The notes below the pieces were generated by a model, which worked only from the letters and a program-made list of their open reading frames with translations, was not told the origin of the DNA and did not search any database. Below, piece by piece: positions 41,651 to 51,558 of a stretch of 64,000 nt of DNA (within the stretch, counting starts at the first letter, position 1; every line of letters starts with the position of its first letter). A program made the position numbers and the translations under genes. The stretch is from Chitinophaga lutea (lineage in GTDB: Bacteria; Bacteroidota; Bacteroidia; Chitinophagales; Chitinophagaceae), in contig NZ_RPDH01000002.1 in NCBI RefSeq assembly GCF_003813775.1, positions 1,054,001 to 1,118,000 on the forward strand, given 5' to 3'.

Positions 41651-42544
41651 ATGAAACTTATACTTGCAGCCCTCCTGCTGGCATCCACCTGCTTCACTGC
41701 ATCTGCACAAAACAATAGCGGCAGCCGGCTGCTGAAATATAAAAGCAAGACGCATACTCCCATCTACGTGGAACTGAACGATACGGAAGCGAAAGTTTTC
41801 TATCTCAGCAACCACCTCGATGTAGCAGGAAGAGGATACGCCCTGGCCTCGACCGATACGCTCGCTAAAAAAACAGACGGTCGCTATGAAAAAGGGCCTG
41901 CTACCATCATCACTGAAAACGAAAAAAGCATACTCCTTTTAACCACCAGGAAAGGTGTCAACCGGTACGCACTACATACCGTAACGGATATGCATGCCGC
42001 CAACAACGATCTCAACAATGCCTACCATTGTTCCCGGTATTTTGAACTGTCCGACAAGCTGAACAAAACCTACCCGCTTTATCACTACAGTTTCAGGGAA
42101 GCTTATGGTACCTGGAAAACTGCAGAGAATAAAGAAATAGATTACGTCCAGTTCCGGGAATGGACCGACCGGCGTATCAGCGTCCTCCGCGACAGCCTCA
42201 CCCGGCTGAACGACAGCCGCACGGCTACAACGGATTTTCTGCTGAAAAATATCCGGACAATCGACTATCCCGCACTGAAAGAGAAAATCCAGACGCTGCC
42301 CGCTGAATACGCCTATCAAAGCCAGTATTTCACGACCGTTGCCAACGCGGTGGCAAAAGAAAAACCGGAATATTTTCTCCGCCTGGCGGAAGACCTTCCT
42401 GAAAGCCGGCAAATACTGTTTCAATCCGTCGATAAAACCCGGCCGGTTTTTGACAGGATCAGAGCTGTAGAAGGATATGCCGCGGTAAAAAAAGCCTTCT
42501 TCGATGAGAGGGCAGGGATGTACACCGGGTTCTATAAAAAATAG
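41651..42544 (+). CDS. Exported protein of unknown function
   Basis: A 297-residue protein with a signal peptide (MKLILAALLLASTCFTASAQ). The mature part begins with a beta-rich region (about 21-110) and continues as an alpha-helical region with EIDYVQFREWTDRRISVLRDSL and ALKEKIQTLPAEYAYQSQYF. It has no recognised catalytic motif. It is followed by about 375 bases of non-coding DNA. Confidence 0.75.
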   Translation: MKLILAALLLASTCFTASAQNNSGSRLLKYKSKTHTPIYVELNDTEAKVFYLSNHLDVAGRGYALASTDTLAKKTDGRYEKGPATIITENEKSILLLTTRKGVNRYALHTVTDMHAANNDLNNAYHCSRYFELSDKLNKTYPLYHYSFREAYGTWKTAENKEIDYVQFREWTDRRISVLRDSLTRLNDSRTATTDFLLKNIRTIDYPALKEKIQTLPAEYAYQSQYFTTVANAVAKEKPEYFLRLAEDLPESRQILFQSVDKTRPVFDRIRAVEGYAAVKKAFFDERAGMYTGFYKK

Positions 42545-42920
42545 ATCACTTGCGTTCGTGCAAGCCTGCATTCCTGTAAATCAAAGTACGATATCCCGCT
42601 GACCTCCCTTTTTCACAAATCCAATGACATAACCCGCTCATCCCGACCACCCGATTGTCCCACTTCCGTCACGAAAATCCGTTTACGGGCAAACGCTATT
42701 TCCGGCCAACAAATTTGTTTGCCGATTCGGGAATTTCCCGCATATTTACAAAGAGCATTGAAACGGCCCGAAAGCCTATAGAGCACATAGACTACATCTA
42801 AACCAAAATCGTTATGCTGAACCCGATATCTTAAACCGTATCCCGCGCAGGACTGCGCCTGATCCACATATTCGATTCCGCTACTCGTTTTTATTGTCAA
42901 CCATCCAAATTCCTGTCAAC
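42545..42920. other. Intergenic region, 376 bases
   Basis: No convincing ORF. A 13-base palindrome CGGGAATTTCCCG lies at 42728-42740, just before a TATTTACA that could be a -7 box for the large gene at 42921. A weak hairpin (CTTGC/GCAAG) near 42550 may end the upstream gene. Confidence 0.45.
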
Positions 42921-45900
42921 ATGCAGAAAATTGTACTCCTTTTCCTGGGGTGCTGTATGTGTTTGTCCGTTGCGGCGCAGCAATCGCCGCATAAGGATTA
43001 CCGCATCCTGCACCTCAACAAAAAATTCACGCCTGAAAAAGGTTTCCGGGCGGATAACCGCTTCAGCCGGACGGCACCCGGCGCGAAGGTCCGGTACAAC
43101 CAGGACCAGTATTTCCTTGTCCAGTTCGAGGCCATCCCGGACGAGCCGCGCAAAGGCAGGCTCCGCAGCGCAGGCATCACCCTGCTGGACTATTTTCCGA
43201 ACTACGCTTACTTCGCCCATTTCGCCCGCGAACTGAATTCGGATGAACTGGCCGTCCTCGGCATCCGCACGGTACTGCCCCTCGACGAGAGCCTCAAGCT
43301 GTCGCCGGAGCTGTACCACGACCAAATTCCCCCGCATGCCCTTAAAGGCACCACGGCGGAACTGACGCTGCACCTCTTTGCCGGCGCCGACACCACGGCA
43401 GTGGCAAAAGAACTCAGCCGCCTCGGCGTCACCCTGCTGGAAAAAACCGCAGCGGCGGAATGGCGCATCGCGGTACCGGCCGCCAAATTCCGGCAGCTGG
43501 CCAACATCAAACAGGTGAAATACCTCGAGCCAGTGAGCAGCGACCCGGTACCGGAACGCGAGCCGGAGCCGAAACCCGACCCGGAAGACGTGTTCAGCAA
43601 CGAGCACGGCCGTTCCAACTACCTCAACAGCGGCTTTAACGGCCTGCTGTACAACGGCGACGGCATCAACGTAATGGTGCGCGAAAACGGGATGTACAAA
43701 GGCCCGGAGCTGCAGGGCCGCGTTATCAGCGGCTCCAATGAACCGGGCGATCCTTCGTCGCACGCCTCCGGCGTGGCGGGATACCTCGGGGCAGGCGGCA
43801 ACGTCAATCCCCGCGACCGCTCCAATGCCTGGGGCGCCAATATCCTCGGCCTCAGCGGGCAGAATACCTACACCTTGTACGACGACCCGGTGAAACGGAT
43901 CAGGGTCACCAACATGTCGTACGGATGGCCCGATGAAGTAGCCGGCTACAGCTCGCTTTCCCGGGAGCACGACAACTTCATCCGCACCCGCCCCGAGGCC
44001 ATGCTGGTCTATTCCTCCGGTAACGATGGCGGTACAGCGGCATTTGGCGGTAAATACAACGGCATCTCCGGCTGGGGCAACATCACCGGCCGCGCCAAGC
44101 ACGCCAAAAATCTGCTGGTGGTGAGCGGTACGGATTACGAAGACAATTTCCTCGACTGGACCTGTAAAGGCCCCGCATACGACGGCCGCGTGAAACCGGA
44201 ACTGACCATCGAAGGCCAGGGCGGCACTTCCTTCGCCGCGCCCAAAGTATCCGGCATCTTTACCATCCTTCACCAGGCCTATAAAACCGAAAAGAACGCC
44301 GCGCTGGTACCCTCCGCACTCATAAAAGCTGTGCTGATGAATACCGCCGACGATGTATATAATCCCGGCATCGACTTCAAAACCGGCTACGGCAGGCCCA
44401 ATGTGCGCCGTGCCTACCAGGTGATCCATAACGGGCAATACCAGTCCGGCAGCATTGCCAACGGCACACAACAATCGTTTCCTATCGCCGTGCCCGCCGG
44501 CACCTCCCAACTCCGCGTAATGCTCTACTGGGCCGATTACGAAGCCGCTTCCGGCGCCGCACAGGCGCTGGTGAACGATGTAGACCTGCGTGTGGCCGAC
44601 CCCGGTGGCGCTTTCACGCTCCCCTGGGTACTCGACACTACGGCCAACGCGGTAAACCTCAACCTGCCGGCTACACGCGGCGCGGATCACATCAACAACG
44701 CAGAACAGGTGACCATCGACAATCCCGCCGCCGGCACCTACACCCTGCACCTCGACGGGTTCAACATCCCGCAGGGCCCGCAGGAATTTTTCCTTGTCTA
44801 TGAATTTGTACAGGAAGGCGTCACCATCAGCTACCCGGCAGGCGGTGAAGCCTTCGGCACCGGCCAGCAGCAATACATCCGCTGGGACGCATATGGTGCG
44901 CCCGGTACGTTCGACCTCTCCTATTCCACCGATAACGGCGCTACCTGGAATACCATCGCCACCGGCATTGCGGCCGACAAACGCCAGTACAAATGGACAG
45001 TGCCCGAACTGAACGCCAAAGCGCTGATACGCGTCACCAGGGGCGGGCAAACCAGCACCTCCGGTGATGTACATGTGCTGAACATTCCCTCCGGCCTGAA
45101 ACTCGATTGGGTATGCGGCAGCAACCTGCAGTTAGTGTGGCGCAAAATGCCGCAGGCCGCGCAATATGAAGTATTCCGCCTTGGCGCAAAATATATGGAG
45201 CCCATCGGCACCACGTCCGATACCCTGTTCATCTTTGCGGCGGCGGATTCCACGCTGCCGGAATGGTATGCCGTGCGCGCCATCACGGCCGGCGGTGTAA
45301 CCGGTTTAAGATGCAACGCCCTGAAAAAAGAACCCGGCTCGTTTGATTGCCAGAACCTGCTGACAGGCCCCGCATTTTTTATCCAGCGGGATAAAGCAAC
45401 CCTTACCGGTCGCGTGAACCCGCTGGGTCAATCGCTCACCGACGTCACGTTTGAATACGGCCCCACCAGTGCGTTCGGTTCATCGTTCGTACTGCCGCAA
45501 AGCTTCAGCGGCACGGTATTCCAGCAGGTATCGCAGGAAGTGCCCATCGCCATGCAGTCGAACCAGACCTGGTACTACCGCCTGAAAGCCACCCTCAACG
45601 GCACAATCATTTACAGCGATGCGCAAACCTTCCAGCCCGCGCCAGGCAATTCCATGAAATTCAACGGCGACGGTACCATGACGCTGGGACCGAACGATGC
45701 GGTGAACGGTAACAAACCGCGCACCATTGAGCTGTGGGTAAAAACCAGTGTGTACAATGCGGACGGCGGCGCTATTTCCCTGCCCGGCGGTAGTGGTACC
45801 ACCCGTGGTGATTTTACGCTCGGTACCAACGGCGCCGATAACCAGTGGAAACTTTCCCTCTGGAACGTGACCCGCACTTATACCCTGCCCGGCAACAAAG

Positions 45901-48900
45901 GCGAATGGCATCACCTGGCGCTGACCTACAACCCCGCCAACACAACGGCGGAACTGTATTACGACGGCACTTTGTTCGATACCTGGAACACCGGCGGCGC
46001 CCTCACTACCCTGCCCGGCAATATCCGGCTGGGCGTTCGCGCCAACGGCGGCAACTTCTATTACAACGGTGAAATGGACGAAGTGCGCATCTGGAGCACC
46101 GTGCGCACGGCGGCACAAATCCGTGAAAACATGCACCACCCGCTGAAAGGCACTGAAACAGGGCTGGTGTATTATGTGGACTTCGATAACATGGTGCCCG
46201 AAACCTATGAGCTGATCACGAAAAAAGTACTCGGCTACACCGGCAACCTGCAAAAAATAAAAGCACACTATCCCTTCGGTCAGGGTGCGACGGTGAACGG
46301 CACTGAAGCCGCCGGTACCGTTACTTTCGGCAACAACGCCAACGTAACGGCGAACTATGCAGCACAGGCGGCCAGGGCGGTATCTTTCTCCCGCATCGAC
46401 CTGACCTCTGCCGTGTTCACCGGTACTTCCACTTCCGCGGTGAAGCTGGCGGACGAGTTCTGGGTAGGCCACCGCTACACCACAGCAGGCGGCGCACTGA
46501 ACATGCAGCTCGCATTCAAGTCAGCGGCGGATCTCACCGCAACAGATGCCGCCAACCCTGGCAAGATCTATCTCTTTACCCGCCAGCCTTACACAGACGG
46601 AGCATGGCAGTACAGCGGCACGGCATCGTCCGTGGACGATGCAGGGGATTCCATCCGTGTCAACGGTCTCACAGCGTACCAGCAGTACATGTTCATGAAG
46701 GATGAGAACGCCTTTGTGTTTGCCGCGGCGGATTCGCTGCTGCTCTCGGATGCAAGGCCCGGTGCGGTAACACCGTCTGCCTCCTTCAGTGTATCCGGCT
46801 ATAACCTGCCTGATTCGCTGGTGGTAACCGCACCGGCCGGCTATGAAGTTTCGGCCGACAACCTCGCCTTCACGGCTGCTCCCCTGAGCGTGCCCGTTAC
46901 GAACGGCGCGGTGAAAGACCTGAAAGTGTATGTGCGTTTTGCCCCCACGGCAGCACAGGCCTATAATGGCATCGTACGACTGGTGTCCGGCGGCGTACTG
47001 CTCGACAGTGTGCGGGTGAGCCAGCAGGGCATTGCAGTAGACACCACCGCCGGCAAAGCGATGAGCTTCGACGGCACCGGCGATTATCTTGAAATACAGA
47101 ACCTCAACTGGAAACCTACCGAGTTCACGCTCGAATGGTGGCTCAAAGCCAAATCCACGAAGGATTACAACCAGCAGATCGGTAACGGGTGGGGCAGCTT
47201 CCTCTCCCATGCCGGCAACGACAAAGGGGCCAGCTTCGGTGTGGCGAACAACGCCAATTCCCGCATTGCCATCCCCGGCGCTTACAACGACCTCGACACC
47301 TGGCATCACTACGCCTTCACGTTCCGCAATGGCGAAGCAAAGGTGTACCGCGATGGTAAACTGATCGATTCGCGCACCGCTTCTTCCCTGCCGGCCCAGT
47401 GGAATACCTTCCGCCTCGGCACAGCCGACGGCAATACGCTCCACGGCGAACTGGAAGAATTCAGGATGTGGTCTGTAGCCAGGACCCAGCAGGAAATCCG
47501 CGAGAACATGCACCTCACCGCCCGCGGCGACGAGCCGGGCCTGAAAGTATACCTGCAATTCCAGGATGCAGCCAGAGACGTGACGGACCTGTCAGCGAAC
47601 GCTTACCCCGTCCGCCTCTTCGGCAACACCGTACGGGTAACTTCCAACGCGCCGGTAGCCGCCGGCATCAGTGAAACGCGGGCCGTGAACGCTGCCGGTA
47701 CACTCACCTTCGAACAAACCGGCCTTGCCCTGACGTATGCCAACACCGGCGTATATCCGAAAGGTGAAGTAGTGATCAGCCGCCTGCAAAGCCCCGCAAC
47801 GGGCGTGAACGGCGCCAGACAATACTGGGTGGTGCGCAACTACGGCGACAGCACTGCCAATGCCATCAGCACGCTGCAACTACTGCAAAACGCCGACAGT
47901 CTCAGCAACGTACGCCTGCAGAAACGTGCGTTCAACGCCACCGGTACCTGGAGCGCGGGACTGGCCGGCAATAGCCTCACGTTCAACATCGCGGCTACCG
48001 ATATCCGCAACAGCCAGGTAGCGTTTGCCGTAACGGCCAACAATGCACCGGTATTCACAGCGCCGGCCCATCTCACCGTATACCGCAACGATACCTGCGG
48101 GTACAATGCGGATACCAGCGTAACGGGCGTACCGAAAGCAGTGTCTGACGACAGCGGCCTGCCGCCACAGATCAGCTTCGCAGACATGGTCATCGACACC
48201 GCGGTTATCCGCACCTGGACGGCGACCGACAACATGGGGCACCGCTCTTCACAGCAGCAGACCATTTTCATCAAAGACAGCACGGCGCCGGCGGTGCAGT
48301 ATGCAGACAGCCTCTTCCGCTGTTATGATGCCTCCGGCAGCTACAGTCTACCCGCCTTGCAGGCCAGCGACAACTGCGGCGTGGATTCTATCCGCTACAC
48401 CATTTCAGGCGCCACCGCCCGCGCAGGCAGCGGTGCCAATGCAGGCGGCGTTTTCAATGCCGGCACATCGCTGATAGACTGGGTGGTGACGGATAAGAGC
48501 GGCAATGCTACTCTCCGCCGCACGGTAATAACGGTGAACAATCCGCTGCAGCTGAGCATCCCGCATGCGTTTGCAGTAAGTCCCGGCGGCGCGCCGAACA
48601 CCATTTACCTGGGTTATGGCCCCGCTTCCATCACACTGGCAGGCCAGGTGAGCGGCGGTACCGCTCCGTATACCTATGCATGGTCAAGCGGCAGCACGCA
48701 GGCCACGGCCACCGTACAACCCGCTACCGCAGGGCAGCATAGTTACACCTTAACCGTTACAGACGCCAAAGGCTGTACCATCAGTGCAACGCATGTAGTA
48801 ACGGTTTCGGACATACGGTGTGGTAACGGCTGGGTAACCATTTGCCACAAAGGCTCCAAAACCCAGTGCATACCTTCCGCCGAAGTGGCGAATCACCTCG

Positions 48901-49190
48901 AACATGGCTGCCAGCTCGGCGCATGCGAAGGTGGAGCCTCAACGAAAGAAGAGATCTCTGCGGAAGTGCAACCCAACCCTACCGCTACCGAGTTCGTGCT
49001 GAAAGTAAAAACACACAGCACGGCGAGCTTGCTGATCAGGGTGTATAACCTGCAGGGCCAGCTGGTGGATGAAATCACCGCACCGGCGGGCCAGCAGATA
49101 CGCTTCGGGCAATCTTACAAACCCGGATTGTACATCACGGAAATAAGACAGGGGAACCTGCGAAAAACGATGAAGCTGATTAAGTTGTAA
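42921..49190 (+). CDS. T9SS-exported subtilase-like multidomain surface protein
   Basis: A 2089-residue protein starting MQKIVLLFLGCC (signal peptide to about residue 20). A peptidase S8-like domain (about 240-510) has His281 in SSHASGVAGYLGA, the oxyanion Asn in VYSSGNDG and Ser437 in GGTSFAAPKVSG, but the position of the catalytic Asp holds Glu255 (VMVRENG). Fibronectin-like parts follow, then two LamG-like domains (about 912-1075 and 1381-1540), a HYR-like region around DSTAPAVQYADSLFRC, a Cys/His-rich module (about 1966-2002) and a T9SS type A sorting domain in the last 75 residues (VQPNPTATEFVLKV, GLYITEIRQG). It is probably anchored at the cell surface. Whether it cleaves protein is uncertain because of the Asp-to-Glu change. 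Confidence 0.93.
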   Translation: MQKIVLLFLGCCMCLSVAAQQSPHKDYRILHLNKKFTPEKGFRADNRFSRTAPGAKVRYNQDQYFLVQFEAIPDEPRKGRLRSAGITLLDYFPNYAYFAHFARELNSDELAVLGIRTVLPLDESLKLSPELYHDQIPPHALKGTTAELTLHLFAGADTTAVAKELSRLGVTLLEKTAAAEWRIAVPAAKFRQLANIKQVKYLEPVSSDPVPEREPEPKPDPEDVFSNEHGRSNYLNSGFNGLLYNGDGINVMVRENGMYKGPELQGRVISGSNEPGDPSSHASGVAGYLGAGGNVNPRDRSNAWGANILGLSGQNTYTLYDDPVKRIRVTNMSYGWPDEVAGYSSLSREHDNFIRTRPEAMLVYSSGNDGGTAAFGGKYNGISGWGNITGRAKHAKNLLVVSGTDYEDNFLDWTCKGPAYDGRVKPELTIEGQGGTSFAAPKVSGIFTILHQAYKTEKNAALVPSALIKAVLMNTADDVYNPGIDFKTGYGRPNVRRAYQVIHNGQYQSGSIANGTQQSFPIAVPAGTSQLRVMLYWADYEAASGAAQALVNDVDLRVADPGGAFTLPWVLDTTANAVNLNLPATRGADHINNAEQVTIDNPAAGTYTLHLDGFNIPQGPQEFFLVYEFVQEGVTISYPAGGEAFGTGQQQYIRWDAYGAPGTFDLSYSTDNGATWNTIATGIAADKRQYKWTVPELNAKALIRVTRGGQTSTSGDVHVLNIPSGLKLDWVCGSNLQLVWRKMPQAAQYEVFRLGAKYMEPIGTTSDTLFIFAAADSTLPEWYAVRAITAGGVTGLRCNALKKEPGSFDCQNLLTGPAFFIQRDKATLTGRVNPLGQSLTDVTFEYGPTSAFGSSFVLPQSFSGTVFQQVSQEVPIAMQSNQTWYYRLKATLNGTIIYSDAQTFQPAPGNSMKFNGDGTMTLGPNDAVNGNKPRTIELWVKTSVYNADGGAISLPGGSGTTRGDFTLGTNGADNQWKLSLWNVTRTYTLPGNKGEWHHLALTYNPANTTAELYYDGTLFDTWNTGGALTTLPGNIRLGVRANGGNFYYNGEMDEVRIWSTVRTAAQIRENMHHPLKGTETGLVYYVDFDNMVPETYELITKKVLGYTGNLQKIKAHYPFGQGATVNGTEAAGTVTFGNNANVTANYAAQAARAVSFSRIDLTSAVFTGTSTSAVKLADEFWVGHRYTTAGGALNMQLAFKSAADLTATDAANPGKIYLFTRQPYTDGAWQYSGTASSVDDAGDSIRVNGLTAYQQYMFMKDENAFVFAAADSLLLSDARPGAVTPSASFSVSGYNLPDSLVVTAPAGYEVSADNLAFTAAPLSVPVTNGAVKDLKVYVRFAPTAAQAYNGIVRLVSGGVLLDSVRVSQQGIAVDTTAGKAMSFDGTGDYLEIQNLNWKPTEFTLEWWLKAKSTKDYNQQIGNGWGSFLSHAGNDKGASFGVANNANSRIAIPGAYNDLDTWHHYAFTFRNGEAKVYRDGKLIDSRTASSLPAQWNTFRLGTADGNTLHGELEEFRMWSVARTQQEIRENMHLTARGDEPGLKVYLQFQDAARDVTDLSANAYPVRLFGNTVRVTSNAPVAAGISETRAVNAAGTLTFEQTGLALTYANTGVYPKGEVVISRLQSPATGVNGARQYWVVRNYGDSTANAISTLQLLQNADSLSNVRLQKRAFNATGTWSAGLAGNSLTFNIAATDIRNSQVAFAVTANNAPVFTAPAHLTVYRNDTCGYNADTSVTGVPKAVSDDSGLPPQISFADMVIDTAVIRTWTATDNMGHRSSQQQTIFIKDSTAPAVQYADSLFRCYDASGSYSLPALQASDNCGVDSIRYTISGATARAGSGANAGGVFNAGTSLIDWVVTDKSGNATLRRTVITVNNPLQLSIPHAFAVSPGGAPNTIYLGYGPASITLAGQVSGGTAPYTYAWSSGSTQATATVQPATAGQHSYTLTVTDAKGCTISATHVVTVSDIRCGNGWVTICHKGSKTQCIPSAEVANHLEHGCQLGACEGGASTKEEISAEVQPNPTATEFVLKVKTHSTASLLIRVYNLQGQLVDEITAPAGQQIRFGQSYKPGLYITEIRQGNLRKTMKLIKL

Positions 49191-49200
49191 GGAACAATAC

Positions 49201-49229
49201 AAACGGCCGGTCAGATTGACCGACCGTTT
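49201..49229. terminator. Terminator-like hairpin after the T9SS gene
   Basis: AAACGGCCGGTCA and TGACCGACCGTTT form 13-base arms with one mismatch and a GAT loop, just after the stop. The T-rich arm can serve both the plus gene and the convergent lipoprotein gene. Confidence 0.7.
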
Positions 49230-49274
49230 CATTATCAGGAGTTTTTCCCTGCGCTCGTTCATCTCGCCAATCCT

Positions 49275-49901
49275 TTATGGCTGCGCTTTGGTCAGCTCTA
49301 TCGAACCGTTCCCTCTCCAGAGCAATTTGCCCTTCGCATTCAGCACAGCAATATCGCTCTTGGCCACATTGGCTTCCTTATATCCAAAATACAGCGCACC
49401 GTCTTTCCAGGTAAAGAAATTGGCACTCGTTTTAATGATCCCGCCTGTATCGTAGATGTCGAGAAATGGGCTGTCGAAATACCAGACATATACCCCTCCG
49501 AATACCGGCCCTCCCTTTGTACTGACCCATTTACTGCCTTTCTCCGGCACCACCGCCAGCGCTTCCGGTATAAGCGCCCCGCTATTGAGCGTAAAACCCG
49601 GGGAATTTTCGATATTGGACAGCTCCTTTCCAGCCGTGAAGTCTGCCTTGAAACTCATCCCGCTCATGACCAGCGCCAGTTTGCCTGATGTATAAGTCCA
49701 GGTGCCGTTGCGGTCGCCGGCTATGTCGTGCCAGACCAATTTCCCGCCGGCATCCAGTTTGAAACTGTACAGCCCTCCGGTATAAGATCCTGTCCAGATG
49801 GTGCCTTCCGGGTTAAAAACAGGTTTATCGTTTTTCTTGCAGCCGGTGGCACTGAATATCAGGATGAACATCACCAGTATGCTGCGCATGTTATTTTTCA
49901 T
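49275..49901 (-). CDS. Lipoprotein of unknown function
   Basis: A 208-residue lipoprotein starting MKNNMRSILV, lipidated Cys21 (FSATGC). The body is beta-rich, with TIWTGSYTGGLYSFKLDAGGK and LWRGNGSIELTKAQP at the end, suggesting a small beta-sandwich or lipocalin-like fold. A frame extending to 49973 adds an unlikely 24-residue leader. Convergent with the T9SS gene across a terminator. Function not recognised. Confidence 0.82.
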   Translation of the reverse strand: MKNNMRSILVMFILIFSATGCKKNDKPVFNPEGTIWTGSYTGGLYSFKLDAGGKLVWHDIAGDRNGTWTYTSGKLALVMSGMSFKADFTAGKELSNIENSPGFTLNSGALIPEALAVVPEKGSKWVSTKGGPVFGGVYVWYFDSPFLDIYDTGGIIKTSANFFTWKDGALYFGYKEANVAKSDIAVLNAKGKLLWRGNGSIELTKAQP

Positions 49902-50096
49902 ATATGCGGGTTTATCTGAAACTTCTGTAAAGCTGGATAACCTTTGACAAACGGTATAGAAAAAAAGCGACATTCTTCCCGGTATCGATTTCGTCTGAGG
50001 GGCAGCATACCCACTGCTGCACAGGAGCCCTTATTACAGCCGGACAGTTTTCCATTTTTCAATACCTTCGTACCCTGAATTAAACAAAGAGTGTTC

Positions 50097-50798
50097 ATGG
50101 CCAGCAAACAAACCGCGCAACCGCAGATACAACCTTCCGGCTTTGATTTTTTAACCAGGCTTAAAAAGAACAATAACCGCGAGTGGTTCAACGATCATAA
50201 AACGGAATACCAGCAGGAGCTCGCCCGCATTGAAATATTCGCGGAGGCTTTGCTCGAGAACCTTTCCGCCCACGATGTGATAGAGACGGAATCCGGCAAA
50301 AAGAGCCTGCACCGCATTTACCGCGACATCCGCTTTTCGAACGATAAAACACCTTACAAAAGCAACTGGAGCGGGGCCTTCCGCCGCGCCACCAAATACC
50401 GCCGCGGTGGGTATTATTTCCACCTCGAACCGGGCAACAGTTTTATCGCGGGCGGTTTCTGGGGCCCGTCCACCGAAGACCTCAAACGCGTGCGCGACGA
50501 TATTGCATTCGACCCCGCACCGCTGCGCAAGATCATCAACAGCAAAGCCTTCATCAACATGTTCGGCGCTTTGCAGGGGGAACAGCTAAAAACCACGCCA
50601 AAAGGATTCGACGCCGGCCATGAAGCCATCGACCTCCTTCGGTATAAACAGTTCCTGCTCATCCGGCGGTTCTCCGATAAGGAAGTGTTTTCCCCAAGCT
50701 TTTTAAAGGAGGCCGGCCTGACATTCAAAGCCATGCGTCCCTTCTTCGACTACATGAGCGATGCATTGACAATGGACCCGAACGGCCTGTCTGAGTAA
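50097..50798 (+). CDS. DUF2461-family protein
   Basis: A 233-residue protein starting ATGGCCAGC (a GTG six bases earlier is possible). The DUF2461 pattern is complete: FDFLTRLKKNNNREWFNDHK near the N-terminus, HRIYRDIRFSNDKTPYKSNW, GGYYFHLEPGNSFIAGGFW, LRKIINSKAF and the later RYKQFLLIRRFSDKEV. The family is widespread, cytosolic and without a settled function. It stands between a lipoprotein gene and the OmpA gene, with no evident operon partner. Confidence 0.92.
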   Translation: MASKQTAQPQIQPSGFDFLTRLKKNNNREWFNDHKTEYQQELARIEIFAEALLENLSAHDVIETESGKKSLHRIYRDIRFSNDKTPYKSNWSGAFRRATKYRRGGYYFHLEPGNSFIAGGFWGPSTEDLKRVRDDIAFDPAPLRKIINSKAFINMFGALQGEQLKTTPKGFDAGHEAIDLLRYKQFLLIRRFSDKEVFSPSFLKEAGLTFKAMRPFFDYMSDALTMDPNGLSE

Positions 50799-50850
50799 TC
50801 CGATATGCATTGAAGATCGCTTTAATATGTTATCTATTCGTTATAACGTA

Positions 50851-50879
50851 TTGAAAATGGTTGTTTTACGTTAGCTTTG
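50851..50879 (+). promoter_or_regulatory. Promoter of the OmpA lipoprotein gene
   Basis: TTG (50851-50853), 18-base spacer and TAGCTTTG (50872-50879), an exact TAnnTTTG match. The start codon is 16 bases further on, so the leader is very short. Confidence 0.7.
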
Positions 50880-50895
50880 CCGAAATTTTCAAGCT

Positions 50896-51426
50896 ATGAT
50901 ATTCAAGGCAGTTAACCTGAGAAATTCGCTGCTGGTGGCAGCAGCTGTTACCCTGCTGGCTTCCTGCGCAGCATCCCGTAAAACAACGTCTACCCAGCAG
51001 TACATGAGCAAACAGTACAAGGAACTGAAAGACGTGCTGAACGAAGCAGAGGTTAGTATTATTTCGGACAGTGTGAAGGTGATTTTCCCCAACAACGTGC
51101 TGTTTGCATCGGGCGCCGATCAGCTGAAAGAAGAAATCAAGCCCACTTTCGGCCGCTTTGCGAACGTGCTGAAGAAATACGATAAAACGAAGATCATCGT
51201 TACCGGCTATACCGACAACACCGGCAATGAACAGTATAACAATGCGCTCTCCGAAAAACGCGCTGTCAACGGGAAAGCACTCCTGGTGGAAAACGGCGTG
51301 GCGGCAGACCGGATGTTTACCTGGGGCTTCGGCCAGCGGGTGCCCGTCGCTTCCAACGATACCGAAGAAGGCCGAGCGAAGAACCGCCGCGTGGAGTTCG
51401 TGATTTTATACGATGTGAAACATTGA
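50896..51426 (+). CDS. OmpA-family peptidoglycan-binding lipoprotein
   Basis: A 176-residue outer-membrane lipoprotein (lipidated Cys24 in LLASC). After a short linker the OmpA C-terminal domain spans about 65-172, with IFPNNVLFASGADQLKEEIK and the peptidoglycan-binding loop VTGYTDNTGNEQYNNALSEKRA followed by NRRVEFVI. It links the outer membrane to the cell wall. The gene has a strong promoter and its own terminator, so it is monocistronic. Confidence 0.95.
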   Translation: MIFKAVNLRNSLLVAAAVTLLASCAASRKTTSTQQYMSKQYKELKDVLNEAEVSIISDSVKVIFPNNVLFASGADQLKEEIKPTFGRFANVLKKYDKTKIIVTGYTDNTGNEQYNNALSEKRAVNGKALLVENGVAADRMFTWGFGQRVPVASNDTEEGRAKNRRVEFVILYDVKH

Positions 51427-51442
51427 TCATAAATAATTAATG

Positions 51443-51480
51443 AGCCGGTTGTTCCGCCCAAAGGAGCAACCGGCTTTTTT
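51443..51480 (+). terminator. Rho-independent terminator
   Basis: AGCCGGTTG (51443-51451) pairs with CAACCGGCT (51467-51475), followed by a T-run of at least eight. It ends the OmpA transcript. Confidence 0.9.
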
Positions 51481-51558
51481 TTGTCTGTTATCCTGGCTCC
51501 TGACACAGGGTTGTCATGCTCCCTCCTCACCTTTACCGCCAATCAATAAATTATAAAA

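Noticed and set aside
42897..45074. 725-codon minus-strand open frame inside the T9SS gene
   Set aside because: It mirrors a clear subtilase-like domain on the plus strand, and its own translation shows no domain or export signal.
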